The notes beneath the pieces are model-generated. The model was not told the DNA's origin. It searched no databases and saw only the letters and a program-made list of their open reading frames with translations. The position numbers and the translations under genes are program-made. From contig JAUVPN010000095.1 of NCBI GenBank assembly GCA_030598645.1, forward strand, positions 1 to 8,851: a stretch of 8,851 bases of DNA. The letters are read 5' to 3'. Source of the stretch: Hyphomicrobium sp. Lineage in GTDB: Bacteria; Pseudomonadota; Alphaproteobacteria; Rhizobiales; Hyphomicrobiaceae. Positions 1 through 6,520 of the stretch are shown piece by piece (within the stretch, counting starts at the first letter, position 1; the number at the start of each line of letters is the position of its first letter).

Positions 1-261
1 CCCCTGATGATCGGCGAAAACCTCAAGGAGGTTCTCGAGTGCGACTTGAAAGGCGAGTACGTTGCTCGGGAGCATTATTCCAAGTCACGCGATCTATGTC
101 ACTCGCATGATGATTACGTTTCGATGAAACTGTTTGAAGATCTGCTCAAAGACGAGGAAGGGCACATCGATTTCCTCGAGACGCAACTCGAGCTGCTAGA
201 GCAGATAGGTATTCAAAACTACGGTCAGCTGCAGTCTGGTTCCGCCAACGACGCCGATTAG
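1..261 (+). CDS. bfr: Bacterioferritin, C-terminal part (5' end outside window)
   Basis: This is the last 86 codons of a bacterioferritin, the 24-subunit heme-containing ferritin that oxidises Fe(II) and stores it as a mineral core in the cytoplasm. The frame is open from base 1 and ends at TAG 259-261. The ATG at base 7 is internal, because residues before it (PLMIGE) already match the family. Visible ferroxidase ligands are the Glu of DLKGEY (residue 19 of the fragment) and the Glu and His of DEEGHID (residues 52 and 55), equivalent to E94, E127 and H130 of the E. coli protein. The closing helix ends in [10 protein letters not shown], typical of Bfr, followed by a short polar tail. The heme-ligand Met and the first two Glu ligands would lie upstream of the window, so full functionality cannot be judged. 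The gene converges on the ampG-like gene with only 18 bp between stops and no clear terminator. Confidence 0.93.
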   Translation, partial: PLMIGENLKEVLECDLKGEYVAREHYSKSRDLCHSHDDYVSMKLFEDLLKDEEGHIDFLETQLELLEQIGIQNYGQLQSGSANDAD

Positions 262-279
262 GCCATGATCGTAACTACG

Positions 280-1638
280 CTAGCTGCTATTTCGGTCCGC
301 ATCGAGCGTGCCGAAGTGTCCGCGCCGCTGCAGCCAAACCAAAAGAAGGAGCGCTGGTAAAGCGGTAAGGGTCGTCGACACGAAATAGGCCGGCCAGCCG
401 AGTGCTTCTGCGGCATAGCCTGTGCCTGAAGAAAATAATGTACGTCCCGTAGACGCAAGAGCTGTAAGCAGAGCATATTGAGTGGCCGTATGCAGCGGGT
501 TACGGCAAAGTGCTGAGAGGTAGGCGACGAAAATTACGGTACCGATCGCGCCGGCGAAGTTCTCGATGACAATGGCAACCGTCAGCGCCCAGGGACTTAC
601 TGGTTGCCACCCGAGCCAGACGAACACAAGATTAGAGAACATCTGCAACAATGCGGCGATCCACAGAGCCGTCGCCAGTGGCAATGCGCGCGCCACCGCT
701 CCGCCTGCAAACCCGCCGATTAATAGCGCGGCGAGCCCAACGCCTTTTACGATTGCGGCGTAAGTGGCCTTGCTGTAGCCGAGGGAGAGCACGAATGGTG
801 CCGTCATGGTGCCGGCGAACGCATCACACAGCTTGAAGAGCACGACGAAGGCAAGAATGGCGATGGCTGCATCACGAATGAAGAAGTTAGAGAAGGCACC
901 CTTTGAAGTTTCATACAGACGCGTCAGCGCGCTGGAGTCGCCTCCTGCTTCCGCCTTCGTTGGTCCGCCAGAAGGCTCGTGCGCTAGCATTGTCGCTGCC
1001 AGACCGACCAACACAAGCAGCGCCGCGGCCGCGTAAGCTATCGGCCAGATTATCTCCTTGCTTAAACCCTGCGACTCCAGCCAAGCACTAAAACCGATTA
1101 CTCCGGCGCCCGACGCCAGCATGCCCACCCTGTAGGCGGCAACGTAGCTCGCCATGCCCGCAGCCTGCTCATCAGCGGGTAGGCTTTGTATTCGAAATGC
1201 GTCTACGACAACATCCTGCGTAGCTGATGCAAAGGCGACGAGCAGGGCTGCAAACCCGACCATCAGAGGAGCAGATAGTGGGTCCCGCGTGCCAAGGAAC
1301 ACGATGGTTGCCATCAATAGCAGCTGCGAGGCCACAAGCCAGCTGCGCTGCCGCCCTAGGTATTTCGATAGAAATGGGACGCTCCACGCGTCCACCACCG
1401 GTGCCCATAGGAATTTCAGCGTGTAGGGCAGTCCGGCCAGTGTCAGTAGTCCTATGGTGCCCAGATCGACACCAACGTCAGCCATCCAAACGCGTAGAGT
1501 CTCGCCCGATAGCGCGAGTGGTAGCCCTGATGAAAAGCCCAATAGCAATACGATCAAGACGCGTGGGCGCAAATAGACGGTAAGCGCCAACATCATTGGT
1601 ATGCGTGGGCTGTCCTCCGCTGGCGATGGTATGCTCAT
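280..1638 (-). CDS. ampG: AmpG-family muropeptide MFS permease
   Basis: This is a 452-residue multi-pass inner-membrane transporter of the AmpG (PAT) branch of the major facilitator superfamily. The family imports GlcNAc-anhydromuropeptides for peptidoglycan recycling and, where ampR/ampC exist, influences beta-lactamase induction. Typical motifs are present: FSSGLPLALSGETLRVW (35-51), KFLWAPVVD (75-83), ATQDVVVDAF (139-148), FKLCDAF near 268-274, and ENFAGAIGTVIFVAYLSALCR (359-379) followed by TATQYALLTAL. The hydrophobic profile suggests about 12 membrane segments with a charged cytoplasmic loop around residues 220-250. I chose ATG at 1636-1638. The frame stays open upstream to 1788, but that part is Pro-rich, overlaps glpK and looks non-coding. 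ATG codons at 1591-1596 are a shorter alternative, and no strong Shine-Dalgarno decides the matter. No ampD, ampR or beta-lactamase gene is adjacent, so the recycling role rests on family membership. The gene is divergent from glpK. Confidence 0.9.
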   Translation of the reverse strand: MSIPSPAEDSPRIPMMLALTVYLRPRVLIVLLLGFSSGLPLALSGETLRVWMADVGVDLGTIGLLTLAGLPYTLKFLWAPVVDAWSVPFLSKYLGRQRSWLVASQLLLMATIVFLGTRDPLSAPLMVGFAALLVAFASATQDVVVDAFRIQSLPADEQAAGMASYVAAYRVGMLASGAGVIGFSAWLESQGLSKEIIWPIAYAAAALLVLVGLAATMLAHEPSGGPTKAEAGGDSSALTRLYETSKGAFSNFFIRDAAIAILAFVVLFKLCDAFAGTMTAPFVLSLGYSKATYAAIVKGVGLAALLIGGFAGGAVARALPLATALWIAALLQMFSNLVFVWLGWQPVSPWALTVAIVIENFAGAIGTVIFVAYLSALCRNPLHTATQYALLTALASTGRTLFSSGTGYAAEALGWPAYFVSTTLTALPALLLLVWLQRRGHFGTLDADRNSS

Positions 1639-1737
1639 TGATTGGGCTAGCCTGGTCTTTGGTAGGAGCAGATTTGGAGGTTTGCTAATAAGGCTCGGTG
1701 CATCTTTCGATGGACACCGTGACGGGAGTGCGGCGGG

Positions 1738-1746
1738 AAGGGGAGG
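1738..1746 (+). promoter_or_regulatory. Shine-Dalgarno of glpK
   Basis: AAGGGGAGG lies five bases before the ATG at 1752. It decides the glpK start in favour of [13 protein letters not shown] over the upstream in-frame ATG codons at 1698 and 1710, which have no comparable site and would add residues not found in glycerol kinases. Confidence 0.8.
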
Positions 1747-1751
1747 CACAC

Positions 1752-3251
1752 ATGGCGCGTTACGTTTTGGGGATCGATCAGGGAACAACTTCTACCCGTG
1801 CCGTCGTATTCGATACGGGTTTAAATGTTGCCAACCATGCGCAAGAGGAATTTCCTCAGTATTTTCCTGATTCTGGTTGGGTTGAGCACGATCCAGAGGA
1901 CCTTTGGCGTACTGTCTTGTCGACGTCGCGAAAGGCGTTGGCCCGAGCCGGAGCGCATGTCAATGACATCATTGCTATTGGCATCACCAATCAACGCGAA
2001 ACGACACTCGTCTGGGACCGCGCGACGGGCACACCAATCTACAGAGCCATTGTGTGGCAGGACCGGCGTACGGCGGATGTCTGCGAGGGCTTACGCGCAG
2101 CCGGGCATGAGACTGTTGTTGCGGAGAAGACAGGCCTCAAGATTGATCCTTACTTTTCCGCCACCAAGATTTCCGCAATCCTCGATCACGTCCGCGGCGC
2201 GCGTGAGAAGGCCGAATGTGGAGAACTCGCCTTCGGAACGGTGGACACGTTTCTTTTGTGGCGCCTTACCGGCGGCCGGGTGCACGCCACAGAAGCGACC
2301 AACGCCTGCCGCACTTGCTTGCTGAACATTCACACCGGCACGTGGGACGATGAACTGCTTGAAATTTTCCGCGTGCCGCGTTCGGTTCTGCCTGAGGTTT
2401 GTGATTGCGCTTGTGAATTCGGCGAGACAGACGCTGAAATATTTGGTTCGCCTATTCCCATTCGTGGTATCGCCGGCGATCAGCAGGCCGCCACCATCGG
2501 GCAGGCATGCTTCCAACCTGGTATGATCAAATCGACCTACGGCACAGGTTGCTTTGCCGTCCTCAACACTGGAAAGGACGTGGTCCCGTCCAGTCACGGG
2601 TTACTATCGACGATCGGTTACCAGTTAGAGGGGGAGCGCACCTATGCACTCGAAGGCGGCATCTTCATCGCTGGGGCTGCCGTTCAATGGTTGCGCGATG
2701 GCCTTAAGGTAATCCCGCACGCCTCGGCCTCAGGTCCAATGGCACAAGAAGCAGATCCGGCCCAGGATGTGGTGCTGGTGCCTGCCTTTGTTGGGCTTGG
2801 TGCGCCCTATTGGGATGCCAGCTGCCGAGGCGCGCTTTTCGGCTTGACGCGCAATACGGGCCCGAACGAGCTGGCTAAGGCGGCACTCGAGGCGACTTGC
2901 TTTCAGACTCACGATCTCCTTGAAGCTATGCATAAGGATTGGCCCGTAGCGGCGTGCAAGGTGCTGCGGGTTGATGGCGGCATGGTTGAGTCCGACTGGA
3001 CCATGCAGTGCCTCGCTGACATCCTTGATGCGCCTGTCGACCGGCCGACCGTCCTCGAGACTACGGTGCTGGGTGCGGCCTATCTCGCCGGGCTGCAGTG
3101 CGGTTTTTATCCGACCCCGGACATCTTTGCGCAGCGGTGGGCACTTGATAGGCGCTTTACGCCGAACCTCAATGCATCCAGCCGCCAGCGCAAACTTGCC
3201 GCTTGGCACGAGGCTGTGCAGCGCACCTTATCGAACGGCCCTATCGAATAA
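1752..3251 (+). CDS. glpK: Glycerol kinase
   Basis: This is a 499-residue cytoplasmic FGGY-family kinase that converts glycerol and ATP to sn-glycerol 3-phosphate; the E. coli enzyme is about the same length. The N-terminal ATP phosphate-binding motif is IDQGTTSTR (8-16). Glycerol-binding residues are recognisable: R82-E83 in TNQRETT, W102 in IVWQD, Y134 in DPYFSATK, and catalytic D243 in GDQQAA. The second half has STYGTGCF (261-268) and the FGGY signature [14 protein letters not shown] near 417-433. An oddity is the first FGGY signature, where the usual Trp four residues after the Thr of S-x-T-K is Ala (A142). The C-terminal stretch that in E. coli binds the PTS protein IIA-Glc is poorly conserved here, so inducer exclusion is unlikely (inference). 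No glpF or glpD is in the window. The last 11 bp overlap the convergent cyclase gene. Confidence 0.97.
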   Translation: MARYVLGIDQGTTSTRAVVFDTGLNVANHAQEEFPQYFPDSGWVEHDPEDLWRTVLSTSRKALARAGAHVNDIIAIGITNQRETTLVWDRATGTPIYRAIVWQDRRTADVCEGLRAAGHETVVAEKTGLKIDPYFSATKISAILDHVRGAREKAECGELAFGTVDTFLLWRLTGGRVHATEATNACRTCLLNIHTGTWDDELLEIFRVPRSVLPEVCDCACEFGETDAEIFGSPIPIRGIAGDQQAATIGQACFQPGMIKSTYGTGCFAVLNTGKDVVPSSHGLLSTIGYQLEGERTYALEGGIFIAGAAVQWLRDGLKVIPHASASGPMAQEADPAQDVVLVPAFVGLGAPYWDASCRGALFGLTRNTGPNELAKAALEATCFQTHDLLEAMHKDWPVAACKVLRVDGGMVESDWTMQCLADILDAPVDRPTVLETTVLGAAYLAGLQCGFYPTPDIFAQRWALDRRFTPNLNASSRQRKLAAWHEAVQRTLSNGPIE

Positions 3252-4002
3252 CGGCGACCACGCGCGCCGGTGCCGCCGAGGCACCGACGATTTTCAAAGG
3301 AAATACCATGACCTCGAAACCGTGAGAGGGTAGTAGCTCCAGATTGGTGAGCTGCTCCATGTGCCAGTAGGGCCGACGTTGTCCGACCCGGTGCGCCTCC
3401 CAAAAGAGCGTGTCATCGCCTGTTGCCTTCGACTTCGCGATCTGCGCGCGAAACGGCAGGTCCCAACCCCATTGATCTATCCCCATCACGGTCGGCCCGC
3501 GGTCGAGCAGCCAATCAGTGGCGGCCGCGCTCATGCCCGTTCCCTTGGTCCAGAAGGCTTTGGTGCCCATCAGCTTGTCACGCCCGGTACGTATTAACAC
3601 GATGGTGCTTTCATCCAGGCGTGCGCCGGTCTTGGCGAGCGCGGCCTCCATGTCCGCATCGGTAATGGGATCGTCATCAGTCTTATGCGTCATGTCGAGA
3701 ACGACGCCGGGGCCGATGCATTTCTCCAGGGGGATCTGTTCGATAGTCTGCGCCGGCTTTCCGCCAGAAGTCGGGCCGTAGTGCCACGGCGCATCAATAT
3801 GGGTTGTGGAGTGAACGCCCATTTTGGTGATGGTGTCGTCGGCCCAACCTACAAAGTCCTTGGGGAAGAGGCGGCGAGGCAGGCCCAAAAGCCATACAAG
3901 CAACTTTGCGGCTCCATGGGGCTTGTGCTTAATGCGCACCTGCATGAAGCGCGGGTCGCCAGCATTGAACTGTATGGGCTTTGAGAGGTCGATTATCTTC
4001 AA
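3241..4002 (-). CDS. Cyclase family protein (KynB-like metal-dependent hydrolase)
   Basis: This 253-residue protein belongs to the cyclase family (Pfam Cyclase), which includes bacterial kynurenine formamidase and isatin hydrolase. These are cytoplasmic metal-dependent amidohydrolase-like enzymes. The diagnostic metal-binding motif [12 protein letters not shown] (64-75, pattern HxxTHxDxPxH) is intact, followed by E202 and H204 of WEAH and by [10 protein letters not shown] (216-225). The C-terminal PARVVAVI (245-252) is also family-typical. Compared with KynB it has an N-terminal insert around residues 28-58, as in a broader group of proteobacterial cyclase-family proteins, so the substrate is probably not N-formylkynurenine. 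Translation starts at TTG 4000-4002, which overlaps the TGA of the upstream FAH gene as TTGA and is preceded by a very strong Shine-Dalgarno. The two proteins are therefore probably made together. The stop overlaps the end of glpK on the other strand. The exact substrate cannot be read from the sequence. Confidence 0.9.
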   Translation of the reverse strand: MKIIDLSKPIQFNAGDPRFMQVRIKHKPHGAAKLLVWLLGLPRRLFPKDFVGWADDTITKMGVHSTTHIDAPWHYGPTSGGKPAQTIEQIPLEKCIGPGVVLDMTHKTDDDPITDADMEAALAKTGARLDESTIVLIRTGRDKLMGTKAFWTKGTGMSAAATDWLLDRGPTVMGIDQWGWDLPFRAQIAKSKATGDDTLFWEAHRVGQRRPYWHMEQLTNLELLPSHGFEVMVFPLKIVGASAAPARVVAVIR

Positions 4003-4988
4003 TGAGCCCCTCCCCCGACAATACGGTTGGTAAGCGTTCCAATACCCTCTATCCCGACCTCGATCTGGTCGCCATTCTGGAGCAGGTGACCGGTTTCGAT
4101 GCCGCTACCACCGGGGAGGGTCCCGGAGCCAAAGAATTCGCCTGGTTGGAGCGGCTCACAGAAAGATGCATGGGCAAGGACTTCTCCTAACGACCAGCGC
4201 GCGCCAGCTGTTCGCACTTCGCCAATACGTTCCCCATTGAGGCGAACATGGCCTTCGAGATTGCACCAGCGCGGTAGGATCTCATCAGCTGTCACGACGA
4301 CCTTAGAAATGGCGTTGCAGAAGTGCTTCGCCTTCTGCGGTCCGAAGCCGGATGCCATCTCGTCAAGTTGCACGTCGCGCGCTGAAAAATCATTCAAAAC
4401 CACAAAGCCGCCAATGGCGGACTCTGCTGTTTCGGGACACGCATTGAGAAGCGGATGAGCCAGCACGAAGCCCAGTTCAAGCTCGTAGTCGAGAGCGCTC
4501 GTATACGAGGGAACTGCCACATTGGTTGCATCGGTTACGAAAGTGAGATGATTGCCCATATAGTAGATAGGCTGCCGATACCACAGTGCATTCGGCTTCA
4601 GTTTGGGGAAGATCCTGCCAGTCAATTTTTCATATGTGCGCACGACGGGTGCAGCGCGGGGCATAAATCGTTTTACGAAACCGCGTGCCGCATTTATTGC
4701 ATGCGCCTCGAAGAGCATGAAGTCGCGATAAGAGCGCGGCGAGAAGGGGATGACCACGTCATCTTTGCAGGTGGCCTCTGGATCGATGTTCTGTGCAGCC
4801 GCAGCGATTGCATCGCGCACATCGGGCGGTGCGCCGAGCAATGCCACGACGTCGCGATCCCATCGCGCGGTACTATTGCCTGAGGATGGCGCTAAGTGCT
4901 CCACCGCTTTCCCAACCGACACCCATCCATTGGATGTCAGGAGTTCCAGATGGTAGTCAGAGCCAAGTCGGATGCGCCGCAGCTTCAT
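3999..4988 (-). CDS. Fumarylacetoacetate hydrolase (FAH) family protein
   Basis: This is a 329-residue cytoplasmic hydrolase of the FAH superfamily. Members cleave C-C bonds in beta-diketones or decarboxylate or isomerise 2-oxo acids from aromatic ring breakdown, using Mg2+ or Mn2+. The active-site pattern of true FAH is visible. D89 and H96 in YRDFMLFEAHA have the same spacing as the metal-ligand Asp and catalytic His of mammalian FAH. E169 and E171 lie in DYELELGFVL, and D200 in NDFSARDVQ. GSGTLPGG (287-294) forms the C-terminal catalytic loop. At 329 residues it is shorter than eukaryotic FAH (about 420), with a small N-terminal domain (1-80). ATG at 4986-4988 is the start; the Shine-Dalgarno upstream is weak. 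It is the first gene of an operon with the cyclase-family gene, suggesting successive hydrolytic steps on one catabolite (inference). Tyrosine degradation is possible, but no hmgA or other tyrosine gene is present. Confidence 0.92.
   Translation of the reverse strand: MKLRRIRLGSDYHLELLTSNGWVSVGKAVEHLAPSSGNSTARWDRDVVALLGAPPDVRDAIAAAAQNIDPEATCKDDVVIPFSPRSYRDFMLFEAHAINAARGFVKRFMPRAAPVVRTYEKLTGRIFPKLKPNALWYRQPIYYMGNHLTFVTDATNVAVPSYTSALDYELELGFVLAHPLLNACPETAESAIGGFVVLNDFSARDVQLDEMASGFGPQKAKHFCNAISKVVVTADEILPRWCNLEGHVRLNGERIGEVRTAGARWSLGEVLAHASFCEPLQPGEFFGSGTLPGGSGIETGHLLQNGDQIEVGIEGIGTLTNRIVGGGAH
4007..4016 (-). promoter_or_regulatory. Shine-Dalgarno for the TTG-started cyclase gene, inside the FAH coding end
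   Basis: Read on the minus strand, GGGGGAGGGG contains GGAGG six bases before the TTG start. The same bases encode the final Gly codons (VGGGAH) of the FAH-family protein. This decides the TTG start and implies translational coupling of the pair. Confidence 0.75.
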
Positions 4989-5221
4989 TGAGGTCTACTC
5001 GCCCGGTGCTTCTCACTATGCTTGGCCAAACCCTGGCAGCCACCTCTAATTGTTGCAAGATTGGTCACTTGTGCTCGTTCCCTGTGCGCCTCCCAACGGC
5101 GCGGACCGCACATCGCGGCTTGCTTTAGGCGTTGGGACCCTTATGACAGACTACGGAATGGCAGCGCGCGACGTTGTCATGTATCGGATATGAATTGCTG
5201 ACCGTTTGGAGGACTTTACCC
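4989..5221. other. Divergent intergenic region between the FAH operon and the lipoprotein gene
   Basis: These 233 bp contain no credible gene and should carry promoters for both flanking units. For the lipoprotein, a weak sigma70-like pair is TTGCTT (5120-5125) and TATGAC (5142-5147) with a 16-base spacer, a poor match that I would not rely on. ATGACA (5143-5148) and TGTCAT (5175-5180) are inverted copies centred 32 bp apart, about three helical turns, and could be two half-sites of one regulator or chance. A GCGCC/GGCGC inverted repeat lies at 5086-5102. No convincing promoter was found for the FAH gene. Confidence 0.4.
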
Positions 5222-5581
5222 ATGCATAAGCTCGCAAAGGCGACAACTGTCGTTCTTACGGCGCTCTTCGCCCTGGCTGTGACGGCTTGCTCCGGCCCCA
5301 CTCCGAGCGAGTACTCTGGTAAGTGGAAAGTGGCTGACACCTCTGGAACGCCCTTCGAAATCACGTTGGGCGACAAGGGGACCGCGACGGGCAATCGCGC
5401 GGGCGAGGCTATGGAGGGCAGCTGGAAAAAGGAAAACGACGCTGTGATCATTTCCTGGAAGGATGGTTGGACCACTAAGATTGCCAAGGAAGGCGACGGT
5501 TATAAGAAGACGGCCTGGGATAAGGGTTTGACTGTTAACGATCCGCCGACGAATACCTCGAGCGCTGAGAAGGTAAACTAA
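5222..5581 (+). CDS. Small putative lipoprotein, conserved hypothetical
   Basis: This is a 119-residue secreted protein of unknown function. The first 22 residues form a lipoprotein signal peptide: positive start MHKLAK, hydrophobic core and lipobox VTAC with the acylated Cys at 23. The residue after Cys is Ser, consistent with outer-membrane rather than inner-membrane retention by the E. coli +2 rule, which may not hold here. The mature part has a short linker, then GKW (33-35), a Gly/Thr-rich strand-like stretch, GSWKKE, ISWKDGWTTKI and GYKKTAW. Regularly spaced Trp and alternating polar/hydrophobic residues suggest a small beta-sheet or lipocalin-like fold (inference). ATG 5222 is preceded by GGAGG at 5208-5212, nine bases upstream, which favours it over the in-frame ATG at 5174. 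It is monocistronic and converges on the hypothetical gene at 5680. Confidence 0.82.
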   Translation: MHKLAKATTVVLTALFALAVTACSGPTPSEYSGKWKVADTSGTPFEITLGDKGTATGNRAGEAMEGSWKKENDAVIISWKDGWTTKIAKEGDGYKKTAWDKGLTVNDPPTNTSSAEKVN

Positions 5582-5652
5582 GCGGACGCTACGAGGCAGC
5601 CAGGTCTCCTGCGGCGCACTAGAAGGACTGGTGTACGATTGGGTCGGCAGTG

Positions 5653-5678
5653 GCGGGCCTGCCTTCGCGTTGGCCCGC
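5653..5678. terminator. GC-rich stem-loop between convergent genes, possible bidirectional terminator
   Basis: GCGGGCC (5653-5659) and GGCCCGC (5672-5678) form a perfect 7-bp stem with a 12-base loop, placed between the lipoprotein stop (5581) and the stop of the opposing gene (5680-5682). There is no T-run on either side, so it is not a canonical intrinsic terminator. Its position between two convergent stops is the main support. Confidence 0.4.
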
Positions 5679-5679
5679 T

Positions 5680-6087
5680 TCAATCGCTCGTGCTTTCAAG
5701 GTGGAATCGATCGACGACGCTCGGCTGAATCACTCTCGCGTGCAAAGTCAGCAGGATTAGTTGCGCATCGAGACTATCGCCAGCAAGAAGCGAAGCATCT
5801 ATTCGGCCTTCGATCTGATGCGCGAGATGATCGTCGTTTGAATTCGCGAACGCCACCGCCCCTGTCATGCAGTAGCCCACTAGCTCAGCGGCCGCTCGAT
5901 AGGATTGAGGCGCTGGCTCGTCCCCGATCGCGTGATCATTAAGCAGGTTCACAACTGTCAGTTTTACGGCTTCTGGAACAAGCCTTGGGTGAACATCAAC
6001 GGAGCGCAGCGCGTGGTCGAGCCGGCGCAGGTCTTGTGAGCGTCCGAAAATTCCAAACAGGCCAAGCGAAGATCGTCGTCGGGTCAC
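5680..6087 (-). CDS. Conserved hypothetical protein
   Basis: This is a protein of about 135 residues with no function I can name. It has no signal peptide or membrane segment and is probably cytoplasmic and largely helical. The body (FGRSQDLRRLDHALRSVDVH, then PRLVPEAVKLTVVNLL, then SYRAAAELVGYCMTGA and a closing segment with DAQLILLTLHARVI) reads like real protein with even amphipathic patterning. It resembles a hypothetical family I associate with Hyphomicrobiales; this is recollection, not a search. I prefer GTG 6085-6087 as start, preceded by GGAA. The frame is open to TTG 6172-6174, giving 164 residues, but the extra 29 residues look unlike protein, the Shine-Dalgarno there is too close, and the stretch contains a perfect palindrome and a -10-like AATAAT that fit a promoter better. 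The gene is monocistronic. Confidence 0.72.
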   Translation of the reverse strand: MTRRRSSLGLFGIFGRSQDLRRLDHALRSVDVHPRLVPEAVKLTVVNLLNDHAIGDEPAPQSYRAAAELVGYCMTGAVAFANSNDDHLAHQIEGRIDASLLAGDSLDAQLILLTLHARVIQPSVVDRFHLESTSD

Positions 6088-6108
6088 AATGGTTTTCCAT
6101 TTAGAGTC

Positions 6109-6130
6109 ATTATTTTCGGCATAGCCGAAA
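6109..6130 (-). promoter_or_regulatory. Candidate promoter/operator of the hypothetical gene
   Basis: On the minus strand a perfect inverted repeat TTTCGGC-TAT-GCCGAAA (6130 down to 6114) is followed at once by AATAAT (6114-6109), five of six matches to the -10 consensus. The GTG start at 6087 lies about 20 bases further on. The -35 at the right spacing is poor (TTCTTA). The palindrome would sit between -35 and -10, where a repressor dimer commonly binds. A 5'-UTR hairpin is the alternative. Confidence 0.4.
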
Positions 6131-6260
6131 CTAAGAATGGCGTCGCTGCCAAGGACCGATTGCGTGCGATGCAAATTCCTGCCGATTGCGGGCTAATGCC
6201 GTCATCGTACAACCGCCCATGCCACAAGCAGATCGAGTCCAGCGCCAGGTTGGCGGCGGT

Positions 6261-6285
6261 AGGCTAAGCTGTAGCCTTCGAAGGC
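6261..6285. repeat. Two overlapping inverted repeats
   Basis: AGGCTA (6261-6266) and TAGCCT (6272-6277) are perfect 6-bp arms around AGCTG. They overlap a perfect 12-bp palindrome GCCTTCGAAGGC (6274-6285). The arrangement allows two mutually exclusive structures or two binding sites. No neighbouring gene edge explains it. Confidence 0.35.
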
Positions 6286-6495
6286 CGGACGCACCACCAC
6301 CTATCATTATCGCGCGGGCGAGGACCTACTCTGTTGCAGCTGCGCCACGATTGGCATTTTTCATGGCTAGCTGTTGCTCCGATCCTGCGGAAGAGGGCGA
6401 AAATGCCCTTGCAGAGATGATATAGAAAAGGCTGACCTCTTCGTTCCATCGCCGCTTTATTTGGCAAGTCCCAACAGTACACGCGTCCTGCAATG

Positions 6496-6510
6496 CTGGA
6501 ATTGTTCCAG
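6496..6510. promoter_or_regulatory. 15-bp palindrome upstream of the TonB receptor, candidate operator
   Basis: CTGGAA-TTG-TTCCAG is a perfect inverted repeat with a 3-bp centre, 124 bp before the receptor start and 10 bp before a -35-like TTGACT. Its core, GAA-N3-TTC, has the same layout as the iron control element bound by Irr in rhizobia, as I recall it (TAGAA-N3-TTCTA), differing by one base in each half. It does not resemble a Fur box or an IRO (RirA) motif. The regulator assignment is inference. Confidence 0.4.
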
Positions 6511-6520
6511 ATCATATATG

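Noticed and set aside
1698..1751. Upstream extension of glpK from an earlier ATG
   Set aside because: The strong AAGGGGAGG sits just before ATG 1752, glycerol kinases begin with the [17 protein letters not shown] segment, and the 18 extra residues match nothing.
1639..1788. Longer AmpG start reaching into glpK
   Set aside because: The 50 extra residues are Pro/Ser-rich, not membrane-like, and their DNA covers the Shine-Dalgarno and first codons of glpK.
4455..4883. Plus-strand open frame opposite the FAH gene
   Set aside because: It is an antisense shadow. The minus-strand frame contains the complete FAH catalytic motif set, and this one shows none.
6088..6174. TTG-started extension of the hypothetical protein
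   Set aside because: The AGGA motif is only two bases from the TTG, the peptide is not protein-like, and the DNA holds a promoter-like palindrome. Not fully excluded.
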